A DNA stretch of 64,000 nt from Pogonophryne albipinna. Lineage: Eukaryota > Chordata > Actinopteri > Perciformes > Artedidraconidae. A model generated the notes under the pieces. That model was not told the origin of the DNA, did no database searches, and saw only the letters and a program-made list of their open reading frames with translations. Below are positions 29,739 to 45,039 of this stretch, one piece after another; the stretch's first letter is position 1; each line of letters opens with the position of its first letter. The stretch is taken from the NCBI GenBank assembly GCA_028583405.1, contig CM053253.1, positions 16,948,925 to 17,012,924 on the forward strand. Reading direction: 5' to 3'. The position numbers and the translations under genes are program-made.

Positions 29739-31092
29739 TAACTTGGCAGCATAATAATGGGTTTCCTTCTATAACAATTGCTTCAGTCTCAAGAATTTCT
29801 AAACACACAGGTTAAATAAGACACCTTGTGGTCAGTGAATTTGATGTGTTAATACTACATAAGGATAATATAGTAAAGTATTGCTCGAGTAGCAACCTTT
29901 TGCGGAGGAAAAAGTTTCAATAGGCACTGCAAAGATCAATGTTAATGTATTCTAGGCCTTCAGTGATTATCTCAGACTTCAGGATGAGTCGGATATTAAC
30001 ATTGAAACTGTTGGACTGCTTTGCTTTGGGATCTGTTTCTTTGTGTGTGAGAAAGAAACAAGAAAACCATACAGCGAGAGTGAGGTAAAACAAGAGGAAG
30101 AGACAGCAGACGCTTAATGTGAAAATCAAGTCTGGCAAGTCAGTCCGCCCTGCAAACCAACACCCGCTGACGCCGGGGAAGTTGCTATCTGTGAAGTACA
30201 ACTGTTGTGTTTCTAGCTGACTGGTTATCAATAGTCTTGTAATTTGAAATGTAGTTGACTCCAGCCACAGCTTCTGTGTCTACTTTAATTTGAACCAGAG
30301 TGTTGCTTTAAATTATTTGCTGGAGTAACATTGTGCATGGAATGTAAAGCTGTGGGGTTTGCATGAGGACAAACCAACAAGCCGATCAGGCAAAAGCAGC
30401 CTGCAATCCAGAAATATCAATCTGCCACTCTCAAAATGAATGATCTGCAAACATGTATTCTTTCTCTCCCACCTTCCTTGTTTATTTCTTTCTTTTTTTG
30501 TTATTTTTCTCTGTTAACCCCCTCCCGGTTTCCCGTTATTTTACCCCTTACCGCTTGAATCCCTTCATGACTCATTCATTTAGTAATTCTCCCTCCCTCT
30601 CTCCACTGCTCGTCTACCTCTTCCTCCTTCTTTGTCTCCTTTTTTCGTTTCCTTTTTTGACTACCTTTTATCTCTGAGGCTTGCCAGGGGGTTGTTACCC
30701 TCTTTTTCCCTCTTTCTTTCTCACCTTCTTGACTCCAACCCCCATGTATGCAGTTACCCACATAGGCACAAGGATGGCACAGAAAGAGTCATGTGGACGC
30801 AGATAACAGCACCCACTAAGGTGCCATGTTAGTGCCCTAAAACTCTTCCAGCAGAAATTATTAGAATATTCCCTAATCCCTACATGCAAAAATACATTTT
30901 TTCATTCAAGCAAACATGTTGACATAAAATAACAACACATTAAAAAAGTAAATTCAGCACCACATTTCAAGTTGTTACATCATACTCCAGAAAAGGCCTT
31001 TTTTTAATATATCCTGAGGAGGTTATCATGTTGTTTGAAAGAGCAACAGCATAAGACAGCACAGCTGGAGTCCTAACAACTTGTTGCGACTT
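29739..31092. other. Anonymous DNA with a pyrimidine-rich tract
   Basis: No gene recognised. About 30455-30725 is strongly C/T-rich on the plus strand; open frames there are compositional. No splice-site or coding context links it to a gene. Confidence 0.5.
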
Positions 31093-31355
31093 TTAACCAG
31101 TTTAGCCCTGAGCCTGTTTTTCAGGTCTCAGGCTCGAAAATGACATTCCCAGAACAAATGACCATATCTTCCCTTCTAAAAGGGTTAAATTAATAATCTT
31201 TTTTCTCAAAGTAATGATAAACCTGTGAGTTGGATGTAGAAAAGTCAGAATCAATATAGATGTTTTTTATTTTAAAGAAAATTCAGATTGAACAAAGTAA
31301 AAAACTGTAAATCATAGTGTCCGTCCAAAAAGTATTTTGTACTTATAGTGAAAAC

Positions 31356-31534
31356 CAGTGGTGTAGTGGGGATTTTTTTACTGGGGGGATGCTATTTTAA
31401 TTAGGTCCAAACAATGCCACACAAGTGCGCACGCGCGCCGCGCAGTGCACACACAAAACGGGCAGGCAGGTCCACAGAAACTACCGGTATGCTTAATCCT
31501 ACTTTAGTTACTGTACTGCAAAAAGCAGACGGCA

Positions 31535-31586
<52 letters not shown>

Positions 31587-31700
31587 CAACTGATAACACT
31601 GGCAATGATTTTATATTTATTAGACTATTGAAAAAAAGATCATGCTCCAAATAAGTGGGGGTACGGCGTACCCCCGCGTCCAACGCCCACTACACCACTG
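31356..31700. mobile_element. hAT-like MITE with perfect TIRs and 8-bp TSD
   Basis: Both ends carry the 15-bp inverted repeat CAGTGGTGTAGTGGG, and the element is flanked by the direct repeat gtgaaaac (31348-31355 and 31701-31708). The corresponding site in copy C (near 37452) is uninterrupted with a single gtgaaaac, proving the insertion. It is 345 bp with no coding capacity and contains a (CT)n tract at 31537-31584. Confidence 0.95.
31537..31584. repeat. (CT)n microsatellite
   Basis: A perfect CT run of about 48 bases inside the hAT MITE. Confidence 0.96.
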
Positions 31701-32746
31701 GTGAAAACTACCCTTGGATGATGTTAAGGTAGACTAAAAGCTTTTGGAATCCAAAGTACAACATATAATAAGTACCCTGTATCAAGATTGATGCAAAACA
31801 AGTGACATTTGACCTTTTTAAAGAGGTTTAGCAAAAAAAACTCCACCTCTGAGGTGATTTGGGTGGAAATGGGGGTTTTACCGTTTCTCTGGAACCCATT
31901 GGTCGATTTTGGTGATTGACATCTCTTTCTGACCGTTAGAGCCAATAGAATCAAAGGGGAATCTCCCCACTCACACACAGTCTAAAACATAAAGGTGTGG
32001 GCTTCGCGCAAACAGTTTTGCACCAGAGTGAAGCTGTCTCTAGGTCTGACTTCTAGAAACGGAAACGCAGGTTTATTGCTTATGGATTATCCTAAATAAT
32101 TTCAAAGGGACACAGACACATTGGATTAACCTATGGATTAACTTCAGCAGTGTTTTTATTGTTTTAATGCCATTGAAGACCACTTTTGACCAGACTACGA
32201 CACAGGTGAGCCATGTTTTTAGCTACCTAGCGCCATATGTTTTGATGTCTGTTCTTGTTATTATCTCCGAGAATTCGTATAATTGAGTGATAATGAGGGT
32301 GCCCTTCGATTCTGTGTCACCTCACGATGTGAAACGATGGGTTGGATGTGCAGAAAAGATAAATAATAAGGTTTTGTGAGTGAATTTCGGTGCAGTCATC
32401 TGTTAGCATTTTTCGCTCGTTGCTAATTCAGAGGCTCAGCATTAGCATTGTGTTTTTTTTTTTGATTTTTTTTTTTTAAATGATCAGTTAGATGAGTTTC
32501 TTCCCGTTACATGGATATAAAACATTCATTGTTTATTAACTGAACATGCCCTCAGACACTGTTTCCTGCAAGATGTTGCGGCAGTGCCCCGGTACCAGGG
32601 TCTCTCGGGCTTAACAGGTTAAGTCTACCAAACGCTTCGATTTTTCGTTCTAGGGCATGAACTAGAGAAATTGTAGATTTATATACTTTCATTTTACCAT
32701 AGTCCCCTGCTTTTAACAAACATACTGTATGTAAAATGCCCTTTAT

Positions 32747-33841
32747 CCAGTTAAGCCCCATGCCCCCGGTACCGGGGTCAAAACGCAACATCTTGCAAGA
32801 AACAGCGTCTGAGGGCTTCTTAAAATGTAATAAACTATGAATGTGTCATATCCACTTAACGGGAAGAAACTCAGCTATCAGACAATATTAACAATTTTTA
32901 GCAAAACGAAACATAAGGGTAATAACAAAGGCTCTGAATTAGCCCTGAGTGAAAGAATGCTAACGCACTTAGCACATAACTCATGGTAAGATACCCTTAT
33001 TACTTATCGGATCTGCACAAACAAGATATCGATAAGCAAGCTGAGATTGCACAGATATCATCACTGAGCGACCAGAACTTGCGGCATGGGAAACAAAACC
33101 AGAAATCACACAACGTAGCTTTAGGTGGCAAACACGGGACATTGTCTTACCTTTAGCTGTTTCTGATTAAAGTTAAAACGATAAAAACGCTGCTGAAGCT
33201 TAATCCAATGTGTCAAATGATTACTGATAATCCATCTTCATATTTATGTCAATAACGGAGATTTCATATTAGCTGCTACGAGAGTGGACAGCTTCCGGTT
33301 TTGGGCATTCTGGCTTTGCATCACCTATTCACCAATGGGTAATGTTTAGATGGATTTTAGGAACTTCCCCTCAATTCTATTGGCTCTAATGGTTAAAAAG
33401 AGGTGTCAATCATCAAAATCGACTGAGGGGGGCCAAAGATATGGAAAATGCACCCAAATGACCCCAGAAGTGGGTTTTCTTTTCTAAATCTCTCTAAAAA
33501 GGTCAAATGTCACTTGTTTTGCATCAATCTTGATACAGGGTACTTGTTATATGTCATAGTTTGGATTCCTAAAGCTTTTAGTCTACTATCCCATCATTCA
33601 AGGGTGGTTTTCACTACTGTATAAGTCATGTTTTCTTTTTTGGACGGACACTATAATTGAATTTTTTTTACGATGTTCTATATTGATTCTGACTCTTCTA
33701 CATCCAACTCACAGGTTTATCATTGCTTTGAGAAAAAAGATTATTAATGTACCCCTTTTTATAAGTAAAGATATAGTCAATTGTTCTGGGAATGTAATTT
33801 TCGAGCCTGAGGCCTGAAAAACAGGCCTCAGGCTCAGCTGG
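32747..33841 (-). mobile_element. TTAA-type element, copy B, inverted relative to copy A
   Basis: The reverse complement of this stretch follows copy A nearly throughout: the terminal hairpin region (33803-33835), the block caagattgatgcaaaac (near 33526 on the other strand), and the GTACCGGGG-type inner end near 32770. Its left edge is TTTATCCAGTTAAGCCCC and its right edge GGCTCAGCTGG, so the TIRs are recognisable but flanking TTAA sites have decayed. Length is 1.1 kb with no coding sequence. Together with copy A and the 128-bp spacer (32619-32746) it makes a large imperfect palindrome. Confidence 0.82.
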
Positions 33842-37201
<3,360 letters not shown>

Positions 37202-37974
37202 TTAACCAGTTTAGCCCTGAGCCTGTTTTTCAGGTCTCAGGCTCGAAAATGACATTCCCAGAACAAATGACCATATCTTCCCTTCCGAAAGGGTTAAATT
37301 AATCTTTTTTCTCAAAGTAATGATAAACCTGTGAGTTGGATTTAGAAAAGTCAAAATCAATATAGATGTTTTTTATTTTAAAGAAAATTCAGATTGAACA
37401 TGGTAAAAAACTGTAAATTATAGTGTCCGTCCAAAACATAATGTACTTATAGTGAAAACTAACCTTGGATGATGGGTTAGTAGACTAAAAGCTTTAGGAA
37501 TCCAAAGTACAACATATAATAAGTACCCTGTATCAAGATTGATGCAAAACAAGTGACATTTGACCTTTTTAGACAGATTTAGCAAAAAAAACCTCTTCTG
37601 GGGCCATTTGGGTGGATTTTCTATATCTCTGGCCCCACTTGTTCGATTTTGACATGTGACATCTCTTTCTGACTGTTAGAGCCAATAGAATCGAAGGGAA
37701 ATCTCCCCACACACACACATGGTAAAACGAAAAGATGGCGTCTTTGCGCAGAGAGTTTTGCTCCAGAGTGAAGCTGTCTCTAGGTCTGACATCTCAAAAC
37801 CGAAAAGGAGATTTATTGCTCATGGATTATCAGAAATCATTCAAAGTGACACAGACACATTGGATTAACCTATGGATTAACTTCAGCATCGTTTTTATCG
37901 TTTTAATGCCATTGAAGACCACTTTTGACCAGACTACCACACAGGTGAGCCATGTTAGCGTTTTTAGCTAACTA

Positions 37975-39408
37975 CACTGAACAAAAATATAAATGCAACA
38001 CTTTTGTTTTTGCTCCCATTTTTCATGAGATGAACTCAAGGATCTAAAACATTATAAACATTATAACATATACACAAAATAACCATTTCTCTCAAATATT
38101 GTTCACAAATCTGAAATAATCTGTGATAGTGAGCACTTCTCCTTTGCCGAGATAATCCATCCCACCTCACAGGTGTGGCATATCAAGATGCTGATTAGAC
38201 AGCATGATTATTGCACAGGTGTGCCTTAGGCTGGCCACAATAAAAGGCCACTCTAAAATGTTCAGTTTTATCACACAGCACAATGCCACAGATGTCGCAA
38301 GTTTTGAGGGAGCGTGCAATTGGCATGCTGACAGCAGGAATGTCCACCAGAGCTGTTGCCCGTGAATTTAATGTTCATTTCTCTACCATAAGCCGTCTCC
38401 AAAGGCGTTTCAGAGAATTTGGCAGTACATCCAACCGGCCTCACAACCGCAGACCACGTGTAACCACACCAGCCCAGGACCTCCACATCCAGCAGCATGT
38501 TCACCTCCAAGATCGTCTGAGACCAGCGACTCGGACAGCTGCTGCAACAATTGGTTTGCATAACCAAAGAATGTCTGCACAAACTGTCAGAAACCATCTC
38601 AGGGAAGCTCATCTGCATGCTCGTCGTCCTCATCGGGGTCTCGACCTGACTCCGGTTCGTCGTCGTAACCGACTTGAGTGGGCAAATGCTCACATTCGAT
38701 GGCGTCTGGCACGTTGGAGAGGTGTTCTCTTCACGGATGAATCCCGGTTTTCACTGTTCAGGGCAGATGGCAGACAGCGTGTGTGGCGTCGTGTGGGTGA
38801 GCGGTTTTCTGATGTCAATGTTGTGAATCGAGTGGCCCATGGTGGTGGTGGTGGGGTTAAGGTATGGGCAGGCGTATGTTATGGACGACGAACACAGGTG
38901 CATTTTATTGATGGCATTGTGAATGCACAGAGATACCATGATGAGACCCTGAGGCCCATTGTTGTGCCATTCATCCACAACCATCACCTCATGTTGCAGC
39001 ATGATAATGCACGGCCCCATGTTGCAAGGATCTGTACACAATTCCTGGAGGCTGAAAACATCCCAGTTCTTGCATGGCCAGCATACTCACCGGACATGTC
39101 ACCCATTGAGCATGTTTGGGATGCTCTGGATCGGCGTATACGACAGCGTGTTCCAGTTCCTGCCAATATCCAGCAACTTGGCACAGCCATTGAAGAGGAG
39201 TGGACCAACATTCCACAGGCCACAATCAACAACCTGATCAACTCTATGCGAAGGAGATGTGTTGCACTGCGTGAGGCAAATGGTGGTCACACCAGATACT
39301 GACTGGTTTTCGGACCCCCCCAGACCCCCGCAATAAAGCAAAACTGCACGTTTCAGAGTGGCCTTTTATTGTGGTCAGCCTAAGGCACACCTGTGCAATA
39401 ATCATGCT
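37975..39408 (+). mobile_element. Tc1-like transposon with intact ORF, 3' TIR truncated
   Basis: The 5' TIR begins cactgaacaaaaatataaat at 37975 after TA (37973-37974) and extends about 290 bases to the ORF. The inner part of that TIR (38201-38267) is mirrored as its reverse complement at about 39341-39408, but the sequence then stops and the outer 225 or so bases of the right TIR are missing, together with about 50 bases of the surrounding TTAA element. The loss therefore came from a deletion across the right junction after insertion. Confidence 0.9.
38283..39302 (+). CDS. Tc1-like DD34E transposase, full-length open frame
   Basis: This 339-residue frame opens with ATG 38283 directly after the long 5' TIR and has no stop or frameshift. 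Residues about 1-55 form the first helix-turn-helix ([20 protein letters not shown]), followed by an Arg-rich linker and a second DNA-binding segment (about 60-125). The catalytic triad is D152 (FTDES), D241 (QHDNARPH) and E276 (SPIEHVWD), with 34 residues between D241 and E276. A Gly-rich loop (HGGGGG, 186-191) sits where Tc1 enzymes have one. Length is normal for the family. It would bind the inner TIRs and perform cut-and-paste transposition at TA. No intron and no host promoter are visible, so expression is unknown. Its own right TIR is incomplete, so any active product would act on other copies. Confidence 0.95.
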   Translation: MPQMSQVLRERAIGMLTAGMSTRAVAREFNVHFSTISRLQRRFREFGSTSNRPHNRRPRVTTPAQDLHIQQHVHLQDRLRPATRTAAATIGLHNQRMSAQTVRNHLREAHLHARRPHRGLDLTPVRRRNRLEWANAHIRWRLARWRGVLFTDESRFSLFRADGRQRVWRRVGERFSDVNVVNRVAHGGGGGVKVWAGVCYGRRTQVHFIDGIVNAQRYHDETLRPIVVPFIHNHHLMLQHDNARPHVARICTQFLEAENIPVLAWPAYSPDMSPIEHVWDALDRRIRQRVPVPANIQQLGTAIEEEWTNIPQATINNLINSMRRRCVALREANGGHTRY

Positions 39409-39478
39409 ATCATTGAGTGATAATGAGGGTACCCATCGATTCTGTGTCATCTCACGATGTGAAACGATGGGTTGAGAT

Positions 39479-40691
39479 CATAGACTGTATATATAAATGG
39501 ACGTAGTGTCCGTGACGTCACCCATAGGATTCTGCAGAGTTGCCGTGAAGCCCTTAGTAGGCGGAGTCGGCCACTAACAGCTCGACTGTGACGTCAGAGT
39601 CTAATCCCGCCTGCTCCAAATAAGGGCAAAGAGGCGGAGCCGAGGCGGGACCTGCTGCCACCGAACTTGAAATAAACAGAGCTAGCTCAGGCTAAGAAGC
39701 TAAGCTAACATGAAATACATGCATACCAAGTTACTGCTAACAGTGTAGTTCCCCTATAAAAACGTTACATTCATAATCAAATGAGACAATCTGCAAGAGA
39801 ATTAGCTATATTTTTTGATTCTTAATGCTTGTCATTCACACGTTGAGAAAAGACGGACTCCACCGCCCGGACCTAACGGAGCCGCAGTGGGCTAGCTCCG
39901 GGACGCCGGCTGGAGCTAGCCCCCTGCGGCTCCGTTAGCTCCGGCGGCCACCACTGGGATAATTGGGTCCCCTATTAACATTTGCTCCCGTTTAGCATTA
40001 TGGGCGTCATAGCCATAGACTATAAAAGTCTTACCCAAGGCTGAATCATAAACTAAAATGTATGCATAAAGGGTTACGTCCTTAGCTGGCTAATAAGTAA
40101 CAAGCTAAGCTACCAAGCACACAAACACCTGCGAACGGGGTTAACATGTATAATATTATCATTTTAGACTTCTTGGAAGTTCTGTACATTCAAGCGCACA
40201 GCACGACATTTTAATTGTCTGGTATTTGTAACAATATTCCCTAAAAGGCACAATCACCACGAACACGGCTAAAGCTAAAGGGTCAAGTACAGTACTATGA
40301 CTAACTAACTTTGTAGCCTCTATGGTTGTAGCCTAGCAGAGTGGACAAGCTGCTGTTAGCTGACAGTGAGGCATGTACGTGTCCATCAAAGTGACCACGC
40401 CCTAATTTATGCAAAAACTTTAAGTCCTAATATAAATAAAAGGGTCGTGTTAGAAAACAATTCACTCACAGATTCATAATCATGAAGGTGGAATCTAACT
40501 ATATCGATAATAATATTTATTGCATCCATGGGTAGAAACAGGTTTTTTTCTGCTGTAAAGTTGGGCATTTTAACATGGGGGTCTATGGAAATTGCTCCTT
40601 TCTGCAGCCAGTCCCTAGCGGCCCATGTATGAACTGCAGTGTGTGGCACTTCCGTATTGGCGTCCCGGCTGTTCCCCAGAGTTTGCCGCTT
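39479..40691 (+). mobile_element. Non-autonomous element with 8-9 bp target duplication
   Basis: Flanked by ggttgagat at 39470-39478 and 40692-40700; copy A of the host element has a similar single site (ggttggatg), so the 1.21-kb insert is defined precisely. It starts CATAGACTGTATAT and ends GTTTGCCGCTT. The two ends are not obviously inverted repeats of each other. No coding sequence is seen. The 3' 300 bases recur at 20985-21287. An 8-bp duplication would suit hAT and a 9-bp one Mutator-type; this cannot be settled here. Confidence 0.8.
39875..39936. repeat. GC-rich hairpin, 25-bp stem with one mismatch
   Basis: Arms 39875-39899 and 39912-39936 pair at 24 of 25 positions over a 12-base loop. 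It lies inside the 39479-40691 element. Confidence 0.93.
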
Positions 40692-40947
40692 GGTTGAGAT
40701 GTGCAGCAAAGATAAATAATAAGGTTTTGTGAGTGAATTTCGGTGTAGTCATCTGTTGCTAATTCAGAGGCTCAGCATTGTGGGGGTTTTTTGAAAAAAA
40801 AAATTAAAATGATCAGTTAGATGAGTTTCTTTCCGTTACATGGATATAAAACATTCATAGTTTATTAAATGAACATGCCCTCAGACACTGTTTTCTGCAA
40901 GATATTGCAGGAGGCCCCCGGAACCGGGGTCTCTCTGGCTTAACAGG

Positions 40948-41740
40948 TGTGAAATGTAGTGAGTTTCATATTTCTGACACTTAAATAAACAACATTACTT
41001 ATGGAAGGGATATAAAAACATGCAGGCTAAAAGACAAGATGTTAGATGGTGGTTATATTTTTATATATGAGACTCTATCGAAATCAGTCACATTGACCCG
41101 AAGACACATTTTGAGTTATATACACTGTTGGAAAGAGGAGCTTTCTAATGATATCAGGATTGTTGTTGTACTCCACATATTAAGCAAAATATGTCACATT
41201 ACTGTATATAATGACTATCACGGAGTCATTATTTTGAGAAAAAGGCCTTCAAAGTTTCCTCTTCTCTGGAATCCATCGATCTGATTGATTATTAGCGGCT
41301 AATAAATGACCAAATTTGTTTGTATTACTGGTCTGGTGTGTGTGTGTGTGAGTTTTTGCATTTGTGTGTATTGTGTTTGTTTCCCGGTGAAAACCCTCAC
41401 GAGAAACACCGGCTGTTGTTATGCCTGCTGTGACGTTAAATTACTCCGTTCTCCGCTTGTAATTATGCCGTTACAAGCTTCAAAGTTGTATTTATCATCT
41501 GAATTTGCCGAAACAAGTTTAATATTCTGAAAGCCAAGACTTTGTTTACTTGAAATCAGATGAAAACAAACTGTCCCGGACCCTGTCATGTTATCTATGA
41601 TTACTATACTTCTTTACTTCATAATTTCAGCGGGAGGGAGGGGGAGCGGCGCTGCGGAAATTCCTTTTAACAGAGTAGGTACTGGAATTAACAAAAAGCG
41701 CTCACAAGGAGGAAAAACTATGCATAACAAAAAGAGAACT
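40948..41740. other. Anonymous intergenic DNA
   Basis: No gene recognised. A short impure (GT)n lies near 41337-41352. Confidence 0.45.
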
Positions 41741-42235
41741 TAAGAAAGAAACTTAAGCCTACAAAATGTACAAAATCTGACATGAGTGAAAGCGATATTT
41801 TCTTAGCTGAGGCTTGGCACGACCATTCGGGGAAACAAACAAGACGAACTGACACAGGACAGGGGAGAGACAGGACTTTTTAAACATGAGGTGAATGGGA
41901 ACAGGTGGAAACAATCAGGGGCGGGGCAGACGCTGATGATGGCGGGAAAAACACAAAAGGGGAGGAAGAAACAGGGCCTGAAATTAAAGACAAGAGGTAA
42001 GTACACAATAAAACAGGAAATGGAAAACGAGACATGACAATAAACACAGAGACTGACTAGAGATGAAGGATCTAAATAAACAGACATGATCAGACGTGAA
42101 AAAACATGAAAATGACAGACATAATAGATAAACATAACTAACATTGACGAGACACAACATATATGCCAGGGGGAAAGCAGCTGGATTATGTCAGCTACAG
42201 TGACAAAGCAGGGCTTTACAAAAGTTGTCACTTAA
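41741..42235 (-). repeat. Possible decayed LTR-like repeat (minus orientation)
   Basis: On the minus strand this T/C-rich stretch resembles the composition and phrase order of fish gypsy-type LTRs (successive ...tcctgttttatt..., cacctgttcccattcacct..., gtcctgtgtcagttcgtc...), and is similar in style to the LTR at 55418-55799. No boundaries, primer-binding site or coding sequence can be shown. Confidence 0.3.
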
Positions 42236-45039
42236 GAGAAACTGAATGGGCTGACTTTTCTATGTATTGAAAAGATTACGTTGGGATGTAGGCGTAGAAC
42301 ACTTTGTGGAGGATTTTGTACAATGCAAAGCTTATGCCATTTTAAAAGGTGAGCACTTGTTGAACGGCATTTGCCTGCGCTAACCTAGGAGCATATTTCA
42401 AACAGATTGCTGCTTATAAACAATGCTTTGCATTATACTATTGATAAATGGTACAAATGAAGGGTGAAGCATTGGGACCTTGACCAGAGTCAGCGAACTT
42501 GAATAAAGTGCCTTCCTACACATGCACACATGATGCACCTCAAACAAAAAGGATGGATTTTGACCCCCATGTGGTGCAGCCAGGACCTTAACCTCCTAAA
42601 TCATAAATGTGTGTGTCAGCCACCATTCTGGAAATAGCCTATTTCGCAGGGGATGAGAGGCTAATCTCACTGTAATGACTATTCTTGGACACGGCATCAC
42701 ACATGTATACCCTAATACTACAGCCACGTATTGTTGTGAGTAGGCCAATATGTTGTGTGCAGCAAGTCAAAGGCCTCTGATGAATCAAATGCCATTTTGC
42801 TGATTTTCTTTTTAAATCTGACCATTTCTCCTTTTACCTTCTAAAATAGACCATTACAAACCTTGTCAGACATGCAGCTCCTATACATCATGTCTCTCCC
42901 TCGTATCTTTCCTCTAACTGATGAACAGAGAACAATATTGATCAAAGCTGACATCCTAACCCAACAAACAGCAGGACTGGGGCATCTATTCACATTTAAC
43001 CACTTCAAGAATAACAGGTGGCATCCAGGTGGTGTGCTGTTGGGCCTCTTGTGTTGGCAGCAGTCATCCATTTGGGAGTCACGCCAAAGGCATGTGTCTT
43101 ATAAAGCAATGGTAGGGTAAGATGTACTGTATACATGTAGATGCATTTAGTGAATGGCAACATCAGGCTAATGGTTGGACTTTCCTTTCCTCAAGCTTAA
43201 GTGTATGTTTGTTCTCATGGCATATGTTGACATTGTTACTCCCTGAGCCCAGTATAATACAGAGGGTGTCCATATACTCATGTGTTTTGATCAAATTTCA
43301 GCTCTCTGAAAATGAATTCCAGTGACACTCCCTGTCTAACGACGTTTGGCTGGCCACAGTGTGAGTCTCAAATAATATTACGTTTCAACATACATATGAC
43401 CTTCTCACAGAAATCTGTATTATATATTGTCCTGTCGAATCCGCTTGCTAATGCTCTGTTTAATTCATGAATGTAGAAATCATTTTCTTGGATCGTTTCT
43501 TACTTTCTGTGGCAGGAGTCCATACTGCACGGCCCTAAGACATGTTCTTGTAGCTCGATTTCCTTGTCTATAAAAAGGGCCTGGTTGTCTTTCTAGTTTC
43601 CCTGCTGATAGAAGAATAAAAAAGCAGCTCACATTTATTATTCTTACAGTCTATGACAGTCTGATCAATATTTTTGAGCAACACCTCTTCTGTAACAAGA
43701 AAGATCTACACTCTAATCTTAGAGTAAGACTGGCCCACTCTCTGTCTTTCCCATCAGTCATTGTCAGTACGCATACAAATCAAAGGTTTGATTTGGCTTC
43801 TCCAGGGACACATACAGCTCATTCCAACACATTTCCATGCACAGCGCACACACTTGCATGCAGACTCTCAGCTCCACATTAAAACTTCACGCTCTCATTA
43901 GTATGCAATACAGTCCACAGCCACTTCAGAAATGGCCTTGGTAATTGATGATGTATCAGTTCCGCAGCAGATGACTTCAAATGCCAATACCACAGGCAAT
44001 CATTTCGGAACATGAAAAGTCAGTCATTTTTCTCCTGTCTGCTGGATGCAAGTTATTTTGTGTCAGAGACATCATGTACAAGCACATGTTCAAGGAACAC
44101 AGCTATTAAGATATCACTACGCAATGCAAGGCTTTCACATCCCACAACATTTCCTTGAAAAGCAACGCAAACGTCCACGTTATTCAAAGCAGCAAGGGAT
44201 TTTTTTTTAGCTTTTGAAGTTACCCTACCCTCAATCAGCCCCCAACTTCCCCTAAAGCACAATCAATGCTTACAAACAAGGTTGCCTAGCACCAGTTGCT
44301 TAGTAACCACCAGTCCACTGCTTTCTACTACAGAACGTCTCACTAATTCTATGTCAGTGCTAAATTTAGACACGCCTTTGATTTATCCCCCTCACTGGAT
44401 TGACAGACGTTGGCTGCACAGAAGGAGTCTCTCTCGAACGGTAGCATGCTTGATTTTCAACCTCAGCGCTGTCTTTTTGCACTGAAATCAAAAGCTGCCA
44501 GCTGTTAGAAGCAGGTACAGTCCAATTAAATCAGAGCCAAGCTAGAGAAATGATTTATTCCTGTCATCTTTATAGTGCTGCTGATTACCAATCAGATGTT
44601 TTTGGCTGCTGATTGTCATCTGAAGAACAAAAGTTTCCAATAAGAAACATTCTTTAGTTTGTGAGCAGTAAACATAACTTTATTTTGAACAAATTAAGTT
44701 GATCAAAGCACTATAGGTTTTAAATTGTTATACTTTCTGTATCACTGCTGTCAAGTCTTCTTGTAAAGCTGCTTATTCAAATTCTTAACGATGACAATTG
44801 ATTTGTCATTTAAAAGAGTCTGTTAACAGGAGAATAATTCTATTAAAATGTGTAGACATCTATCCGTTTGAAACTGCAACAATGTGAATAAATCCTATTT
44901 AACTGGTTGGAAATAATGTCATTTTGCCAGGATAATCAACAAATATACTGCTTCTTTTTTTACCATGGTGTACACATCTGTTATTTTGTTTTGGTTTCTT
45001 ACTTATTGTGTTTAATTACATGTGCATACTTAGATATTT
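42236..45039. other. Anonymous intergenic DNA
   Basis: No gene or element recognised. Confidence 0.5.

Larger units (their letters stand above)
31097..32618 (+). mobile_element. TTAA-flanked non-autonomous DNA transposon, copy A
   Basis: TTAA occurs at both edges (31093-31096 and 32619-32622). The ends form a short imperfect inverted repeat: CCAGTTTAGCCCTGAG at the left and, on the other strand, CCTGTTAAGCCCGAGAG at the right. TTAA target duplications are the hallmark of piggyBac-like and some Kolobok elements; which one cannot be decided. Without the hAT MITE inside it, the element is about 1.17 kb. It has no transposase. A hairpin (gagcctg-ttttt-caggtctcaggctc) lies near its left end, and an ATG-containing stretch followed by a splice-donor-like CAG|GTGAGC lies near 32205. 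Confidence 0.82.
37206..40947 (+). mobile_element. TTAA-type element, copy C, split by two nested insertions
   Basis: It starts after TTAA 37202-37205 with CCAGTTTAGCCCTGAGCC and ends at ...GGCTTAACAGG (40947), the same termini as copy A. The three collinear parts are 37206-37974, about 39411-39478 and 40701-40947; each matches consecutive parts of copy A. The first gap holds a Tc1-like element and lacks about 50 bases present in copy A (near 32228-32278); the second holds a 1.2-kb non-autonomous element with a clean target duplication. In this copy the leader contains an ATG in good context (AAGATGGCG, 37733-37741) opening a 78-codon frame that reads into the CAG|GTGAGC donor-like site, with no known domain. 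Confidence 0.85.

Noticed and set aside
38271..38693. 140-codon minus-strand frame opposite the Tc1 transposase
   Set aside because: Antisense of a clearly coding frame with a full DD34E triad.
41803..42231. 142-codon minus-strand frame rich in Cys, Phe, Pro and Ser
   Set aside because: Pyrimidine-rich LTR-like DNA read as protein; no domain.
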